Shown here one piece after another: positions 7,274 through 13,856 of a stretch of DNA of 21,143 nucleotides. The stretch is from an uncultured Rhodoluna sp. Lineage in GTDB: Bacteria > Actinomycetota > Actinomycetes > Actinomycetales > Microbacteriaceae. The stretch is from contig CALDKR010000082.1 of the NCBI GenBank assembly GCA_937898095.1, forward strand, positions 1-21,143, in the 5' to 3' direction. How positions within the stretch are numbered: position 1 is the stretch's first letter; each line of letters starts with the position of its first letter. Made by a program: the position numbers and the translations under genes. The notes beneath the pieces are model-generated. The model had not been told where the DNA came from and did not search any database. It was given only the letters and a program-made list of their open reading frames with translations.

Positions 7274-7993
7274 ATGAGCGAAGAAGCCAACTCACTGCCA
7301 CTGCATTTGCCGGTTGCCGAGGGGTTTGCAAACCCAATCGGCGAAAAAAAGCCAAGCTGGCGCGGTTGGATTCACACAGGCGTGCTGCCAATTGCGATAG
7401 CCGGCGGAATCGTTTTAATTGTTCTGGCCAACGGGGTTCCGGCAAAAATCACCTCAGCCATTTTCTTTGCTAGCTCGGTTTTGCTGTTCGGAAACTCGGC
7501 GCTTTATCATCGCTTCAACTGGAAGCCAAAAGCGAAGCTGACCCTCAAGCGAATCGACCACGCCAACATATTTTTGCTAATCGCCGGAAGTTATACGCCA
7601 ATCACCTGGCTGGCTCTGCCGCAAGATAAGGCAATTGTGTTGATGAGCATAATTTGGGGCACTGCGATTCTAGGAATCGGGTTCAGAATCTTTTGGATTT
7701 CAGCCCCGCGCTGGCTTTATGTTCCGATTTATATCGGCATGGGTTGGGGTGCAATGGCCTATGTGGTTGATTTTATGAACGCAAACGCGGCGATGATGAT
7801 TCTGATTTTGGTCGGTGGCGGGTGCTACACAATCGGTGCCTTGGCCTATGCCCTTAAAAAGCCAAACCCGTGGCCCGGCCACTTTGGCTTTCACGAGATT
7901 TTTCACACCTTCACGGTGCTGGCATTTTTGTGCCACTGGGCCGGAATTTTGCTTATCGCACTAGCGCCGGCCGCTGGGAGCTTTGGCGCCTGA
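7274..7993 (+). CDS. trhA: Hemolysin III family membrane protein (TrhA/PAQR)
   Basis: Seven-helix PAQR-superfamily membrane protein; bacterial members have been linked to membrane lipid homeostasis and, from heterologous tests, to hemolysis. The 239 residues carry the family metal-site motifs: SALYHR (75-80), RIDHANIFLLIAGSYTP (93-109), and GHFGFHEIFHTFTVLAFLCHW (from 202, with His 203, 207 and 211). Hydrophobic segments fill most of the chain after a hydrophilic N-terminus of about 30 residues. ATG at 7274 is the only sensible start; TATGGT ends 6 nt before it. It is divergent from the prenyltransferase gene, an arrangement I recall as conserved in mycobacteria. Hemolysin is a historical family name and does not imply virulence here. 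Confidence 0.92.
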   Translation: MSEEANSLPLHLPVAEGFANPIGEKKPSWRGWIHTGVLPIAIAGGIVLIVLANGVPAKITSAIFFASSVLLFGNSALYHRFNWKPKAKLTLKRIDHANIFLLIAGSYTPITWLALPQDKAIVLMSIIWGTAILGIGFRIFWISAPRWLYVPIYIGMGWGAMAYVVDFMNANAAMMILILVGGGCYTIGALAYALKKPNPWPGHFGFHEIFHTFTVLAFLCHWAGILLIALAPAAGSFGA

Positions 7994-8005
7994 GCGCCCT
8001 GCAAA

Positions 8006-8365
8006 TTAGTCGCGACTTGGCTTTTTAGGTGGTTCTGGCCGAGCTGGCTTGACTCGAGCTGCCGGGGTTTTTTGAGCAGCAACCTTAGCTGCAGTTGGTT
8101 TTGCTGAGCGCGGTTTCGAGGCGGCTGTGACTGAAGCAGTCGACTTTGCCTGACTCTCAGCCTGAGATTCTTCGGCGGCAATTTTGGCCTCGATTTCAGC
8201 GCGATAGCGCACGCGTCGCACGCGGCGCACCATGTCAAAGATCAGACCAACCGCGGCGGCTGTTACTCCGAAGGTGGCGATGAAACCAATGACACCGGGG
8301 CTGTACCAAGTTTCGGCTGGGTTTGTGGTGGCTTCGGCGGCAAGAATTGCGAACAGTGAATGCAT
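8006..8365 (-). CDS. Small single-span membrane protein with basic, low-complexity tail
   Basis: A 119-residue protein with a short N-terminus containing WYSPGVIGF (20-28), one hydrophobic segment at about 25-45, then a strongly basic patch (MVRRVRRVRYRAE) and an Ala/Lys/Pro/Ser-rich tail likely to be disordered and cytoplasmic. The W-SPG-IGF then RRVRRVRYR layout resembles the small membrane protein I recall beside mca in actinobacteria (Rv1083-like). Here no mca gene is present next to it. ATG at 8365 has CATACT ending 6 nt upstream. It converges on trhA with 12 bp between stops and no terminator hairpin. Function unknown. Confidence 0.75.
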   Translation of the reverse strand: MHSLFAILAAEATTNPAETWYSPGVIGFIATFGVTAAAVGLIFDMVRRVRRVRYRAEIEAKIAAEESQAESQAKSTASVTAASKPRSAKPTAAKVAAQKTPAARVKPARPEPPKKPSRD

Positions 8366-8371
8366 GGCTTA

Positions 8372-8377
8372 AGTATG
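8372..8377 (-). promoter_or_regulatory. -10-like hexamer for the small membrane protein
   Basis: CATACT on the minus strand, then TAAGCC, then ATG at 8365. No ribosome site. The preceding 17-nt spacer is T-rich, but no -35 stands out. Confidence 0.45.
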
Positions 8378-8401
8378 AACGAAAAAACGAATGAATGCGG
8401 T

Positions 8402-8407
8402 TAGCCT
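8402..8407 (+). promoter_or_regulatory. -10-like hexamer for DUF4307 gene
   Basis: TAGCCT ends 7 nt before the ATG at 8415. It supports that ATG over the in-frame ATG at 8391, which lies upstream of the hexamer. Confidence 0.45.
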
Positions 8408-8414
8408 TAAGGCA

Positions 8415-8858
8415 ATGAATTCGACAAACCAAGAACTCGCAGAAGCGCTTAATAGCGAAATTGAAGCAGAGGCAAATCGAGGCATCCGGGTTGATTTTTC
8501 AAGCCTGACCCCCTCAAGAATTATTGCTGCGATTTTGGCCAGCGCGCTCTTAGTGCTTTTTGTCGTTTGGGCTATTTCTGTGACTGCCGATAATGCTCGC
8601 CAGGTGCAGGTCTCAACCATTGGATACAAAGTAATCAGTTCAGGGCAAACTCAGGTGACGTTTGCCGTCAAGCAACCGGCAGTCGTCGATTCTGAAGCTG
8701 TTTGCCAAGTCACAGCGCTAGATCAAGGTTTTGCAGTGGTTGGTTTCAAAGACATTGAGCTGACCAAAGGACTAAAGGCTGGCGAGCCGATCACGGTCAA
8801 TCTGAACACCACCAGCGAAGCTGTGTCGGGGTTGGTAGATGCCTGCCGGCTGAAATAA
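8415..8858 (+). CDS. DUF4307 domain membrane protein
   Basis: A 147-residue protein with a cytoplasmic N-terminus of about 33 residues rich in Glu/Asn, one hydrophobic segment (about 34-56) and an extracytoplasmic domain. Two cysteines, in VCQVTALD and in DACRLK near the C-terminus, may pair. The CQVTALDQGFAVVGFKDIEL stretch and the position directly before greA match the actinobacterial DUF4307 family (Rv1081c-like, from memory). ATG at 8415 is preferred because TAGCCT ends 7 nt upstream; ATG at 8391 would add eight residues and lies before that hexamer. Its TAA stop forms the first half of a -10-like hexamer for greA. Function unknown. Confidence 0.85.
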   Translation: MNSTNQELAEALNSEIEAEANRGIRVDFSSLTPSRIIAAILASALLVLFVVWAISVTADNARQVQVSTIGYKVISSGQTQVTFAVKQPAVVDSEAVCQVTALDQGFAVVGFKDIELTKGLKAGEPITVNLNTTSEAVSGLVDACRLK

Positions 8859-8861
8859 ACT
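8856..8861 (+). promoter_or_regulatory. -10-like hexamer overlapping the DUF4307 stop, before greA
   Basis: TAAACT, whose first three bases are the DUF4307 stop codon, ends 9 nt before the greA ATG. The gap TTAGAAATT has no ribosome site. The same hexamer precedes ilvA. Confidence 0.45.
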
Positions 8862-8870
8862 TTAGAAATT

Positions 8871-9359
8871 ATGTCTGCAACTCACGAACAAACTTGGCTC
8901 ACGCAAGCCGCATATGACCGTCTGGTCGCCGAGCTTGAGAACCTTTTGACCTTTGCTCGCCAAGACATTGCGCAGCGCATTCAAGAAGCGCGCGAAGAAG
9001 GCGACCTCAAAGAAAACGGCGGATATCACGCTGCCAAAGAAGAGCAGGCAAAAATCGAGGCTCGCATTGTTCGACTCGAAGAAATTCTGTCTAGCTCGGT
9101 GGTTGGTGAGGCGCCAGAAACACACGGCGTTGTGCAGCAGGGCACCGTCGTAAAGCTGACTATGAACGGCAGTGAGATGGAATTTTTGCTCGGTTCAGCG
9201 GAAATCGCCGAAGGAACCGGCATTGAGGTTTATAGCCCAGACAGCCCAATCGGTCAGATTGTGCTCGGTGCAAAAATTGGCGACGAACTGACTTTCACCG
9301 CCCCAAATGGCAAGCAGCGCGAGGTCAAAATTCTCGACGTCAAACACTTCAATGGCTAA
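8871..9359 (+). CDS. greA: Transcription elongation factor GreA
   Basis: Binds RNA polymerase through its secondary channel and stimulates cleavage of backtracked RNA. The 162-residue length is normal. Residues 10-78 form the N-terminal coiled coil, with the acidic tip motif EEGDLKENGGYHAAKEEQ (42-59) holding the Asp and Glu that assist the active site. The C-terminal globular domain includes SPDSPIGQIVLGAKIGDELTF (from about 120). It starts 12 nt after the DUF4307 stop, in the same frame, without a Shine-Dalgarno motif. A perfect bidirectional terminator follows. The DUF4307-greA order is conserved in actinobacteria as I recall it. Confidence 0.97.
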   Translation: MSATHEQTWLTQAAYDRLVAELENLLTFARQDIAQRIQEAREEGDLKENGGYHAAKEEQAKIEARIVRLEEILSSSVVGEAPETHGVVQQGTVVKLTMNGSEMEFLLGSAEIAEGTGIEVYSPDSPIGQIVLGAKIGDELTFTAPNGKQREVKILDVKHFNG

Positions 9360-9365
9360 CAAGTC

Positions 9366-9399
9366 AAAAAATGGGTGCGAATAATCGCACCCATTTTTT
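9366..9399. terminator. Bidirectional terminator between greA and ilvA
   Basis: A perfect 15-bp stem, 9366-9380 with 9385-9399, around an ATAA loop. Six A at one foot and six T at the other give a U-tract on either strand. It serves the convergent genes greA (+) and ilvA (-). Confidence 0.95.
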
Positions 9400-9413
9400 A
9401 TTTAACTTTCAGA

Positions 9414-10655
9414 TTAATCGTGATCGATTCGAGCCTTTAAGCCGGCGGCCTTTAGTGCCTTCAGAACGCTTTCGCGGTGCTCGTGCCCCATTGTCTCGAC
9501 ACTCAATCGAAGCTCGACCTCGCTGATATCTAGGCCCAGGCCATGCCTGGTGTGAAGAACCTCAATCACATTGCCCTGAGCTGCTGCGATGGCCTCAGCG
9601 GTGCGCACAAGCTGACCAGGGCGGTCGGGCAACATGACAGTGATGTTGGTGTATCGCTCAGCGGCCTCTAAACCGTGTCCGATAATTTTCTGCATGAGCA
9701 GTGGGTCGATGTTTCCGCCAGACAGAACCGCGACGGTTTTGCCCTTTGGCCTGAAGGCACCAGACATCAACGCAGCAACCGCAACCGCACCGGCTGGCTC
9801 GACAACCTGCTTTGCGCGCTCAAGCAAAACAACAATTGCTTTGGCAATTTCGTTGTCGCTAACGGTCACGACTTTGTCGATGTGCTTTGAAATCAAGTCA
9901 AAAGGAACCTGACCTGGCTTCGAAACCGCAATGCCGTCGGCAATTGTTGGCTTAGTTGAAATCTGGGTTGGCTTTCCCGCCTTAAGTGACGCAACATACG
10001 AGGCAGTGTTTTCACTCTGCACGCCTATAACTTTGATTTTGCGGCCCTGTTTGGCAGCTGCCAATTTGGCTGCGACTGCAACACCAGCGGCCAGGCCGCC
10101 GCCGCCAATTGCAACCAAAATATTGTCGACATCGTCGACCTGCTGCATGATCTCAAGGCCAACTGTTCCCTGCCCGGTCACGACATCGATGTGGTCGAAT
10201 GGCGGAATAAAAATTGCGCCCTTCTTGGCGGCGTACTCTTGAGCCGCTTTGAGGGTCTCAGCAAACACAGCGCCCTCGAGAACAACTGATGCGCCATAGT
10301 TTTTGGTTGCCTGAAACTTTGGCAGTGAAGCACCGACCGGCATAAAAATTGTGGCTTTGATGCCTAGTTTTTTGGCTGCTAGAGCAACTCCCTGCGCGTG
10401 GTTTCCGGCGCTGGCAGCAACCACGCCTTTTTTGCGCTCTGCCGCAGTGAGTTTGCTCATGCGGTTGAAGGCACCGCGAAGCTTGTATGCCCCGGTGCGC
10501 TGAAGATGTTCGCACTTTAGCTCGACGTCGACGCCTAGCAGATTGCTCAGATAGTTGCTGTGCAGGACCGGAGTCTCAAGTGCAACTTGGCGCACATTGC
10601 TCAGCGCAGCCTCGAAGTCTTCAAGGGCCGGAGCTTTGGTTGGCGCGTTCGTCAT
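9414..10655 (-). CDS. ilvA: Threonine ammonia-lyase with C-terminal ACT domain
   Basis: PLP enzyme deaminating L-threonine to 2-oxobutanoate, the entry to isoleucine synthesis. It has 413 residues. The PLP lysine is K58 in TGAYKLRGAFN; ASAGNHAQGVA (81-91), the glycine loop IGGGGLAAG (183-191) and LSGGNIDPLL (311-320) are all present. Residues from about 337 to the end form one ACT domain (ITVMLPDRPGQLVRTAEAIA), so this is the short single-ACT type rather than the E. coli IlvA type with two regulatory repeats. ATG at 10655 has TAAACT ending 8 nt upstream and no ribosome site. It is the last gene of the long minus-strand block. Biosynthetic versus catabolic use is not settled by sequence. Confidence 0.94.
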   Translation of the reverse strand: MTNAPTKAPALEDFEAALSNVRQVALETPVLHSNYLSNLLGVDVELKCEHLQRTGAYKLRGAFNRMSKLTAAERKKGVVAASAGNHAQGVALAAKKLGIKATIFMPVGASLPKFQATKNYGASVVLEGAVFAETLKAAQEYAAKKGAIFIPPFDHIDVVTGQGTVGLEIMQQVDDVDNILVAIGGGGLAAGVAVAAKLAAAKQGRKIKVIGVQSENTASYVASLKAGKPTQISTKPTIADGIAVSKPGQVPFDLISKHIDKVVTVSDNEIAKAIVVLLERAKQVVEPAGAVAVAALMSGAFRPKGKTVAVLSGGNIDPLLMQKIIGHGLEAAERYTNITVMLPDRPGQLVRTAEAIAAAQGNVIEVLHTRHGLGLDISEVELRLSVETMGHEHRESVLKALKAAGLKARIDHD

Positions 10656-10663
10656 AACAAAAG

Positions 10664-10669
10664 AGTTTA
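10664..10669 (-). promoter_or_regulatory. -10-like hexamer for leaderless ilvA
   Basis: TAAACT on the minus strand, then CTTTTGTT (8 nt), then ATG at 10655. The pyrimidine-rich gap excludes a Shine-Dalgarno site. Confidence 0.5.
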
Positions 10670-10694
10670 CCTGCGAGGCATCGCGGGCAAGTTC

Positions 10695-11582
10695 TTAGAA
10701 ACGAGTGCCAATCTCACGAAGTCGAGCGACGCGCTTCGGAATCGGTGGGTGCGTTGAAAACAGGCGCTCGGTTAGCCCTGGCTTTATTGGGTCGCTGATA
10801 TACATGTGAGCCATCGATGAGCTCGCGCGGCGCATTGGTCGGCCATACTGGCCCAGCTTTTCAAGTGCAGAAGCAAGGCCCTCGGGATATCGTGTCGTGT
10901 GTGCCCCTGAAGCATCAGCCAAATATTCACGCTGACGCGAAACCGCAGCGCTCACCAAGGGCCCGATCAAAAACGCGATGATACTTGCGATCATGCCGAT
11001 AAGAATTAGAGCGGCACCTAGGCTGTTGCCGTTTTCATCGCGGCGATTGCCAGAGAAGAAGGCTGCTCGAATCGCCATGTCGGCCAATATTCCAACCGCG
11101 CTAACGAGTCCAAAAACAATGGTCGAAACGCGAATGTCATAGTTTTTGACGTGGCCTAGCTCATGAGCCATTACACCTTCGAGCTCTTTGTCATCCATGA
11201 TGGCCAAAAGGCCGGTGGTTGCTGCCACGATAGCGTGCTTTGGGTCGCGGCCGGTTGCAAATGCGTTTGGCGCATCATCGGGAATGATGTAAACCTTTGG
11301 CATCGGCATGCCCTCGGTGATCGCAAGATTTTCAACGATTCGCCAAAGCCGTGGGTTGTCGCTCTTCTGAATCGGAACCGCACCGCTCATCGCAACCGCC
11401 AGCGAACCGGCGATGAAATATTGCAGCAGTGCATAACCAAACACAAAGGCAATAATCATGAACGCGCTCGAGCCGTTGCCGGTCGAATAACCCCACCAGT
11501 ATGAAATGCCCGAAAGCAGGGCAATGAACAATCCGATGATGATTACGGTATTGCGTTTATTTGCCGCAATGGCGGAATACAT
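10695..11582 (-). CDS. htpX: Membrane zinc metalloprotease HtpX
   Basis: M48-family protease of the cytoplasmic membrane that degrades damaged membrane proteins. It has 295 residues. Hydrophobic segments lie at about 13-32 and 40-62. The zinc motif HELGH is at 140-144 in VMAHELGHVKNYDIR, and the third ligand is probably E219 in SRQREYLADASG. Further hydrophobic segments lie at 155-175 and 188-212, and THPP near the C-terminus is typical. It starts 13 nt after the lemA stop with AGAGG upstream, so it is translated by a normal ribosome site in a lemA-htpX operon, a common pairing. The next gene, ilvA, has its own -10-like element. Confidence 0.95.
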   Translation of the reverse strand: MYSAIAANKRNTVIIIGLFIALLSGISYWWGYSTGNGSSAFMIIAFVFGYALLQYFIAGSLAVAMSGAVPIQKSDNPRLWRIVENLAITEGMPMPKVYIIPDDAPNAFATGRDPKHAIVAATTGLLAIMDDKELEGVMAHELGHVKNYDIRVSTIVFGLVSAVGILADMAIRAAFFSGNRRDENGNSLGAALILIGMIASIIAFLIGPLVSAAVSRQREYLADASGAHTTRYPEGLASALEKLGQYGRPMRRASSSMAHMYISDPIKPGLTERLFSTHPPIPKRVARLREIGTRF

Positions 11583-11595
11583 GCTGAGTTAACCT

Positions 11596-12165
11596 CTAGA
11601 ACTTGACGACAGGTGGCTCTTGAATGCTGGCTGCGTCGGCAACCTCAAAGAACTCGCGCTCTTTGAAGCCTAAGCCGCGAACAAATAGCACCTGAGGAAA
11701 CTGCTTAATTTTGGTGTTTAGCTCGCGAACGCCACCGTTGTAAAAACGGCGAGCGGCCATAATTTTGTCTTCGGTGTCGGTTAGTTCTGACTGAAGGCTC
11801 AAGAAGTTTTGGTTTGCCTGAAGCTGCGGATAAGCCTCTGCGACTGCAAACAGGCTCTTTAGGGCGGTTCCGAAATCACCCTCGGCTTGAGCTGCGGCAG
11901 CTGGGTGTGCAAGCGCCTCCGGTGATACAGTCGCGGCGCGCGCACGGGTCACATTTTCGAAGACCTCGCGCTCGTGCGTTGCATAGCCCTTCACGGTTTC
12001 AATCAAGTTTGGAATCAAATCAGCTCGACGCTTGAGCTGAACGGTGATGTCACTCCAAGCCTCATCAACTCGAACGTTTAGGGTGACGAGACCGTTATAG
12101 GTGCTCCAAAGAAAAATGCCGATGATGGCAACGACTGCAATGACGACGATAAGTGTGATGTCCAT
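11596..12165 (-). CDS. lemA: LemA family protein
   Basis: A 189-residue protein with an N-terminal membrane segment (about 3-20) and a long helical domain. The LemA hallmarks are STYNGLVTLNVRVDEAWSDI, QLKRRADLIPNLIETVKGYA, TDTEDKIMAARRFYNGGVRE, and a C-terminal FPQVLFVRGLGFKEREFFE segment. Function is not firmly known in the family; pairing with htpX suggests a role in membrane or envelope quality control. ATG at 12165 has TATTCT ending 6 nt upstream and no ribosome site. Upstream lies a 190-bp stretch with four small hairpins, outside the mRNA if the transcript is leaderless. Confidence 0.93.
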   Translation of the reverse strand: MDITLIVVIAVVAIIGIFLWSTYNGLVTLNVRVDEAWSDITVQLKRRADLIPNLIETVKGYATHEREVFENVTRARAATVSPEALAHPAAAAQAEGDFGTALKSLFAVAEAYPQLQANQNFLSLQSELTDTEDKIMAARRFYNGGVRELNTKIKQFPQVLFVRGLGFKEREFFEVADAASIQEPPVVKF

Positions 12166-12171
12166 GCGTCA

Positions 12172-12177
12172 AGAATA
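12172..12177 (-). promoter_or_regulatory. -10-like hexamer for leaderless lemA
   Basis: TATTCT on the minus strand, then TGACGC (6 nt), then ATG at 12165. No Shine-Dalgarno motif. Confidence 0.5.
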
Positions 12178-12236
12178 AGTCAGCTCGGTTGTTTTGCGGC
12201 TGGCATTCAGCTAACTCACAGCAACTGGGATGAAGT

Positions 12237-12322
12237 GCCCCTTCGGCTCCCTGAGTTCTGCCTGCCGCCTTCGGCTCCCGTTTGTAATGGGTTGGCGAAC
12301 CCCGCCCCAACTTCGTTGGGGC
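12237..12322. repeat. Cluster of four small stem-loops with a 12-bp direct repeat
   Basis: CCTTCGGCTCCC occurs at 12240-12251 and 12268-12279, 28 bp apart, each forming a small hairpin (GCC/GGC; GCCG/CGGC). Two more follow: GGGTT/AACCC (12289-12302) and a perfect 8-bp stem GCCCCAAC/GTTGGGGC (12304-12322, TTC loop). No reading frame is evident. It could be a REP-like extragenic palindrome cluster or a small structured RNA. Confidence 0.5.
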
Positions 12323-12354
12323 CCCGAGTTCGTTTTCTCAACCCGACAAACCCA

Positions 12355-12395
12355 AAATAAATAATCTCCAGCTAAAGGCTGGAGATTATTTATTT
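12355..12395 (-). terminator. Terminator directly after the tRNA gene
   Basis: A perfect 18-bp stem, 12355-12372 with 12378-12395, around a 5-nt loop. The stem begins at the terminal A of the tRNA CCA end. On the minus strand the distal arm ends in ATTATTTATTTT. The AT-rich feet make it usable in both directions. Confidence 0.85.
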
Positions 12396-12470
12396 GGTGC
12401 CCCTAGTGGGACTCGAACCCACACTGTAGCGATTTTAAGTCGCCCTTCTCTGCCATTGGAATATAGGGGC
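12395..12470 (-). tRNA. tRNA with anticodon UAA (tRNA-Leu by anticodon), short variable loop
   Basis: A 76-nt tRNA with encoded CCA. The acceptor stem GCCCCTA/TAGGGGC and T-arm GTGGG-TTCGAGT-CCCAC are perfect. The anticodon stem GGCGA/TCGCT contains one G-U and closes the loop CTTAAAA, with U33 and anticodon UAA, reading UUA. The D-stem has only three pairs (TTC/GAA) with a C-A mismatch at the fourth. The variable loop is just five bases (ACAGT). Bacterial tRNA-Leu normally has a long variable arm, so the assignment rests on the anticodon alone. TTA codons are used here, for example in ispH. A terminator follows immediately, and the ndh terminator ends 12 nt upstream. Confidence 0.85.
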
Positions 12471-12482
12471 GAGAAGTGAAAG

Positions 12483-12512
12483 AAAAGGCGCCCGGTCTCC
12501 CGAGCGCCTTTT
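12483..12512 (-). terminator. Rho-independent terminator of ndh
   Basis: A 13-bp stem: 12483-12491 with 12504-12512 (9 bp), extended by 12492-12495 with 12500-12503 (one G-U), around a GAGA tetraloop on the minus strand. The distal arm ends TTTTC and TTTC follows. It lies 11 nt past the ndh stop and only 12 nt before the tRNA. Confidence 0.9.
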
Positions 12513-12523
12513 CGAATGACTTG

Positions 12524-13843
12524 CTAAGCCTTCGGACGAGATGCCCAGGTCTCGAAAGCTAATCGTGGAGTCTTCTGTGCATCGATTGATGCTAGGTCGC
12601 GGCCCAAGAAGAAGTTCCAAACCCAGCCTGAGAAAACGCGAATCTTGCGCTCCCACATTGGCATGGCTAGACCGTGGTAGCCACGGTGCATGAACCAAGC
12701 AATAACACCCTTGATTGCAAGCTTCTTGAACTGGAAGACACCGATTCCGATGCCGAGGCCAGCGACTGCACCCATGTTGTGGTGGATGTATTCGCGAATT
12801 CCCTCGCCACGAAGTGCGGCAACTAGGTTCTTGGCAAGCAGCTTGGCCTGGCGAACAGCGTGCTGTGCGTTTGGAACACAGAAACCGCCGACACCGCCAC
12901 CCGAAAGGTCAGGAACAGCTGAGACGTCTCCGGCGGTCCATGCGCCTTCGATTACGTTCTCGCCCTCGACGATCTGCAAGGTTGCCTTGGCGGTGATGCG
13001 GCCACGCTCATCAAGCGGAAAGTCGGTGTTGCGAACAACTGGGTTGGCCATAACACCGGCAGTCCAGACGATAACGTCTGACTCGAAAACCTCGCCGGTT
13101 GAGAGCTGCAGCTTGCCGCCCTCAGCTGACTGAAGCTGGGTGTTTAGGTGAACGGTTGCACCGCGCTGATCTAGGTTCGCAAGAACCCACTGGCTGGTCT
13201 CAAGTGAAACCTCAGGCATGATGCGACCCATTGCTTCAACCAAGTGAAAGTGAGTGTCTTCGAATGAAATTTCTGGATAGTGCTTCAGCAGTGAGCTAAC
13301 GAATGAGCGCATTTCGGCAAATGCCTCAATGCCAGCAAAACCGCCACCGACAACCGCAAAGGTCAGCAGACGCTGACGCTCAGGGCCAGCTGGCAACTGA
13401 GCTGCCTTGTCAAGGTTGGTCAGAATGCGGTCGCGAACCTCGACTGCTTCTTCGATGGTCTTTAGGCCAATTGCTTCATCAGCGACTCCCGGAATCGGGA
13501 AGGTGCGAGAAACCGCACCGGCAGTCACAACAATGTGGTCATAGGTCTCTTTGTATGGCTTCAGGCCAGGAACCTCGATGGTTGCGGTCTTCTTTTTGTG
13601 ATCAACCGCAGTGACCTTTCCGGTCACAATCTTGGTGGTCTTTAGGTGACGACGGTGCGAAACGATCGCGTGTCGAGGGTCAATCGAACCAGCGGCAACC
13701 TCAGGAAGGAATGGCTGGTAAGTCATGTATGGAAGCGGGTCAACAAGAGTGACTTCGGCTTCACCCTTTGATAGGTGCTTCTCTAGCTTTTTTGCGGTGT
13801 AGAAACCGGCGTAACCGCCACCGACGATAAGGATTTTAGGCAT
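12524..13843 (-). CDS. ndh: Type II NADH dehydrogenase (NDH-2)
   Basis: Single-subunit FAD enzyme on the inner membrane face that passes electrons from NADH to quinone without pumping protons. From ATG 13843 it has 439 residues. GGGYAG (8-13) is the FAD-binding fold and VVGGGFAG (164-171) the NADH-binding fold; TYQPFLPEVAAG (41-52), VWTAGV, WTAGDVSAVP and FCVPNAQHAVRQAK are conserved family segments. The C-terminal 80 residues hold hydrophobic and amphipathic stretches for membrane attachment. The 13843 start is preferred over GTG at 13867 because TAAAGT ends 7 nt before it and the GTG would overlap DUF501. It stands where I recall ppx2 in mycobacteria. Confidence 0.93.
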   Translation of the reverse strand: MPKILIVGGGYAGFYTAKKLEKHLSKGEAEVTLVDPLPYMTYQPFLPEVAAGSIDPRHAIVSHRRHLKTTKIVTGKVTAVDHKKKTATIEVPGLKPYKETYDHIVVTAGAVSRTFPIPGVADEAIGLKTIEEAVEVRDRILTNLDKAAQLPAGPERQRLLTFAVVGGGFAGIEAFAEMRSFVSSLLKHYPEISFEDTHFHLVEAMGRIMPEVSLETSQWVLANLDQRGATVHLNTQLQSAEGGKLQLSTGEVFESDVIVWTAGVMANPVVRNTDFPLDERGRITAKATLQIVEGENVIEGAWTAGDVSAVPDLSGGGVGGFCVPNAQHAVRQAKLLAKNLVAALRGEGIREYIHHNMGAVAGLGIGIGVFQFKKLAIKGVIAWFMHRGYHGLAMPMWERKIRVFSGWVWNFFLGRDLASIDAQKTPRLAFETWASRPKA

Positions 13844-13850
13844 GGGTAAT

Positions 13851-13856
13851 ACTTTA
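13851..13856 (-). promoter_or_regulatory. -10-like hexamer overlapping the DUF501 stop, before ndh
   Basis: TAAAGT on the minus strand begins with the TAA stop of the DUF501 gene and ends 7 nt before the ndh ATG. The gap ATTACCC has no ribosome site. Confidence 0.45.

Noticed and set aside
8391..8414. ATG at 8391 as start of the DUF4307 gene
   Set aside because: The likely -10 hexamer at 8402-8407 lies downstream of it, and no ribosome site precedes it.
12237..12322. CRISPR-like or riboswitch reading of the hairpin cluster
   Set aside because: There are only two 12-bp repeats with a 16-bp gap, far too short for CRISPR. No known riboswitch pattern is recognised, and the array is upstream of the likely lemA start of transcription.
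12425..12445. The tRNA read as a suppressor for UAA stop codons
   Set aside because: With U33 in place the anticodon is UAA, which pairs with UUA. A UUA anticodon would need an abnormal loop register.
12690..13133. 147-codon open frame on the + strand opposite ndh
   Set aside because: It mirrors the ndh coding strand, its protein is Pro/Arg/Ser-rich without any family motif, and NDH-2 on the other strand is unmistakable.
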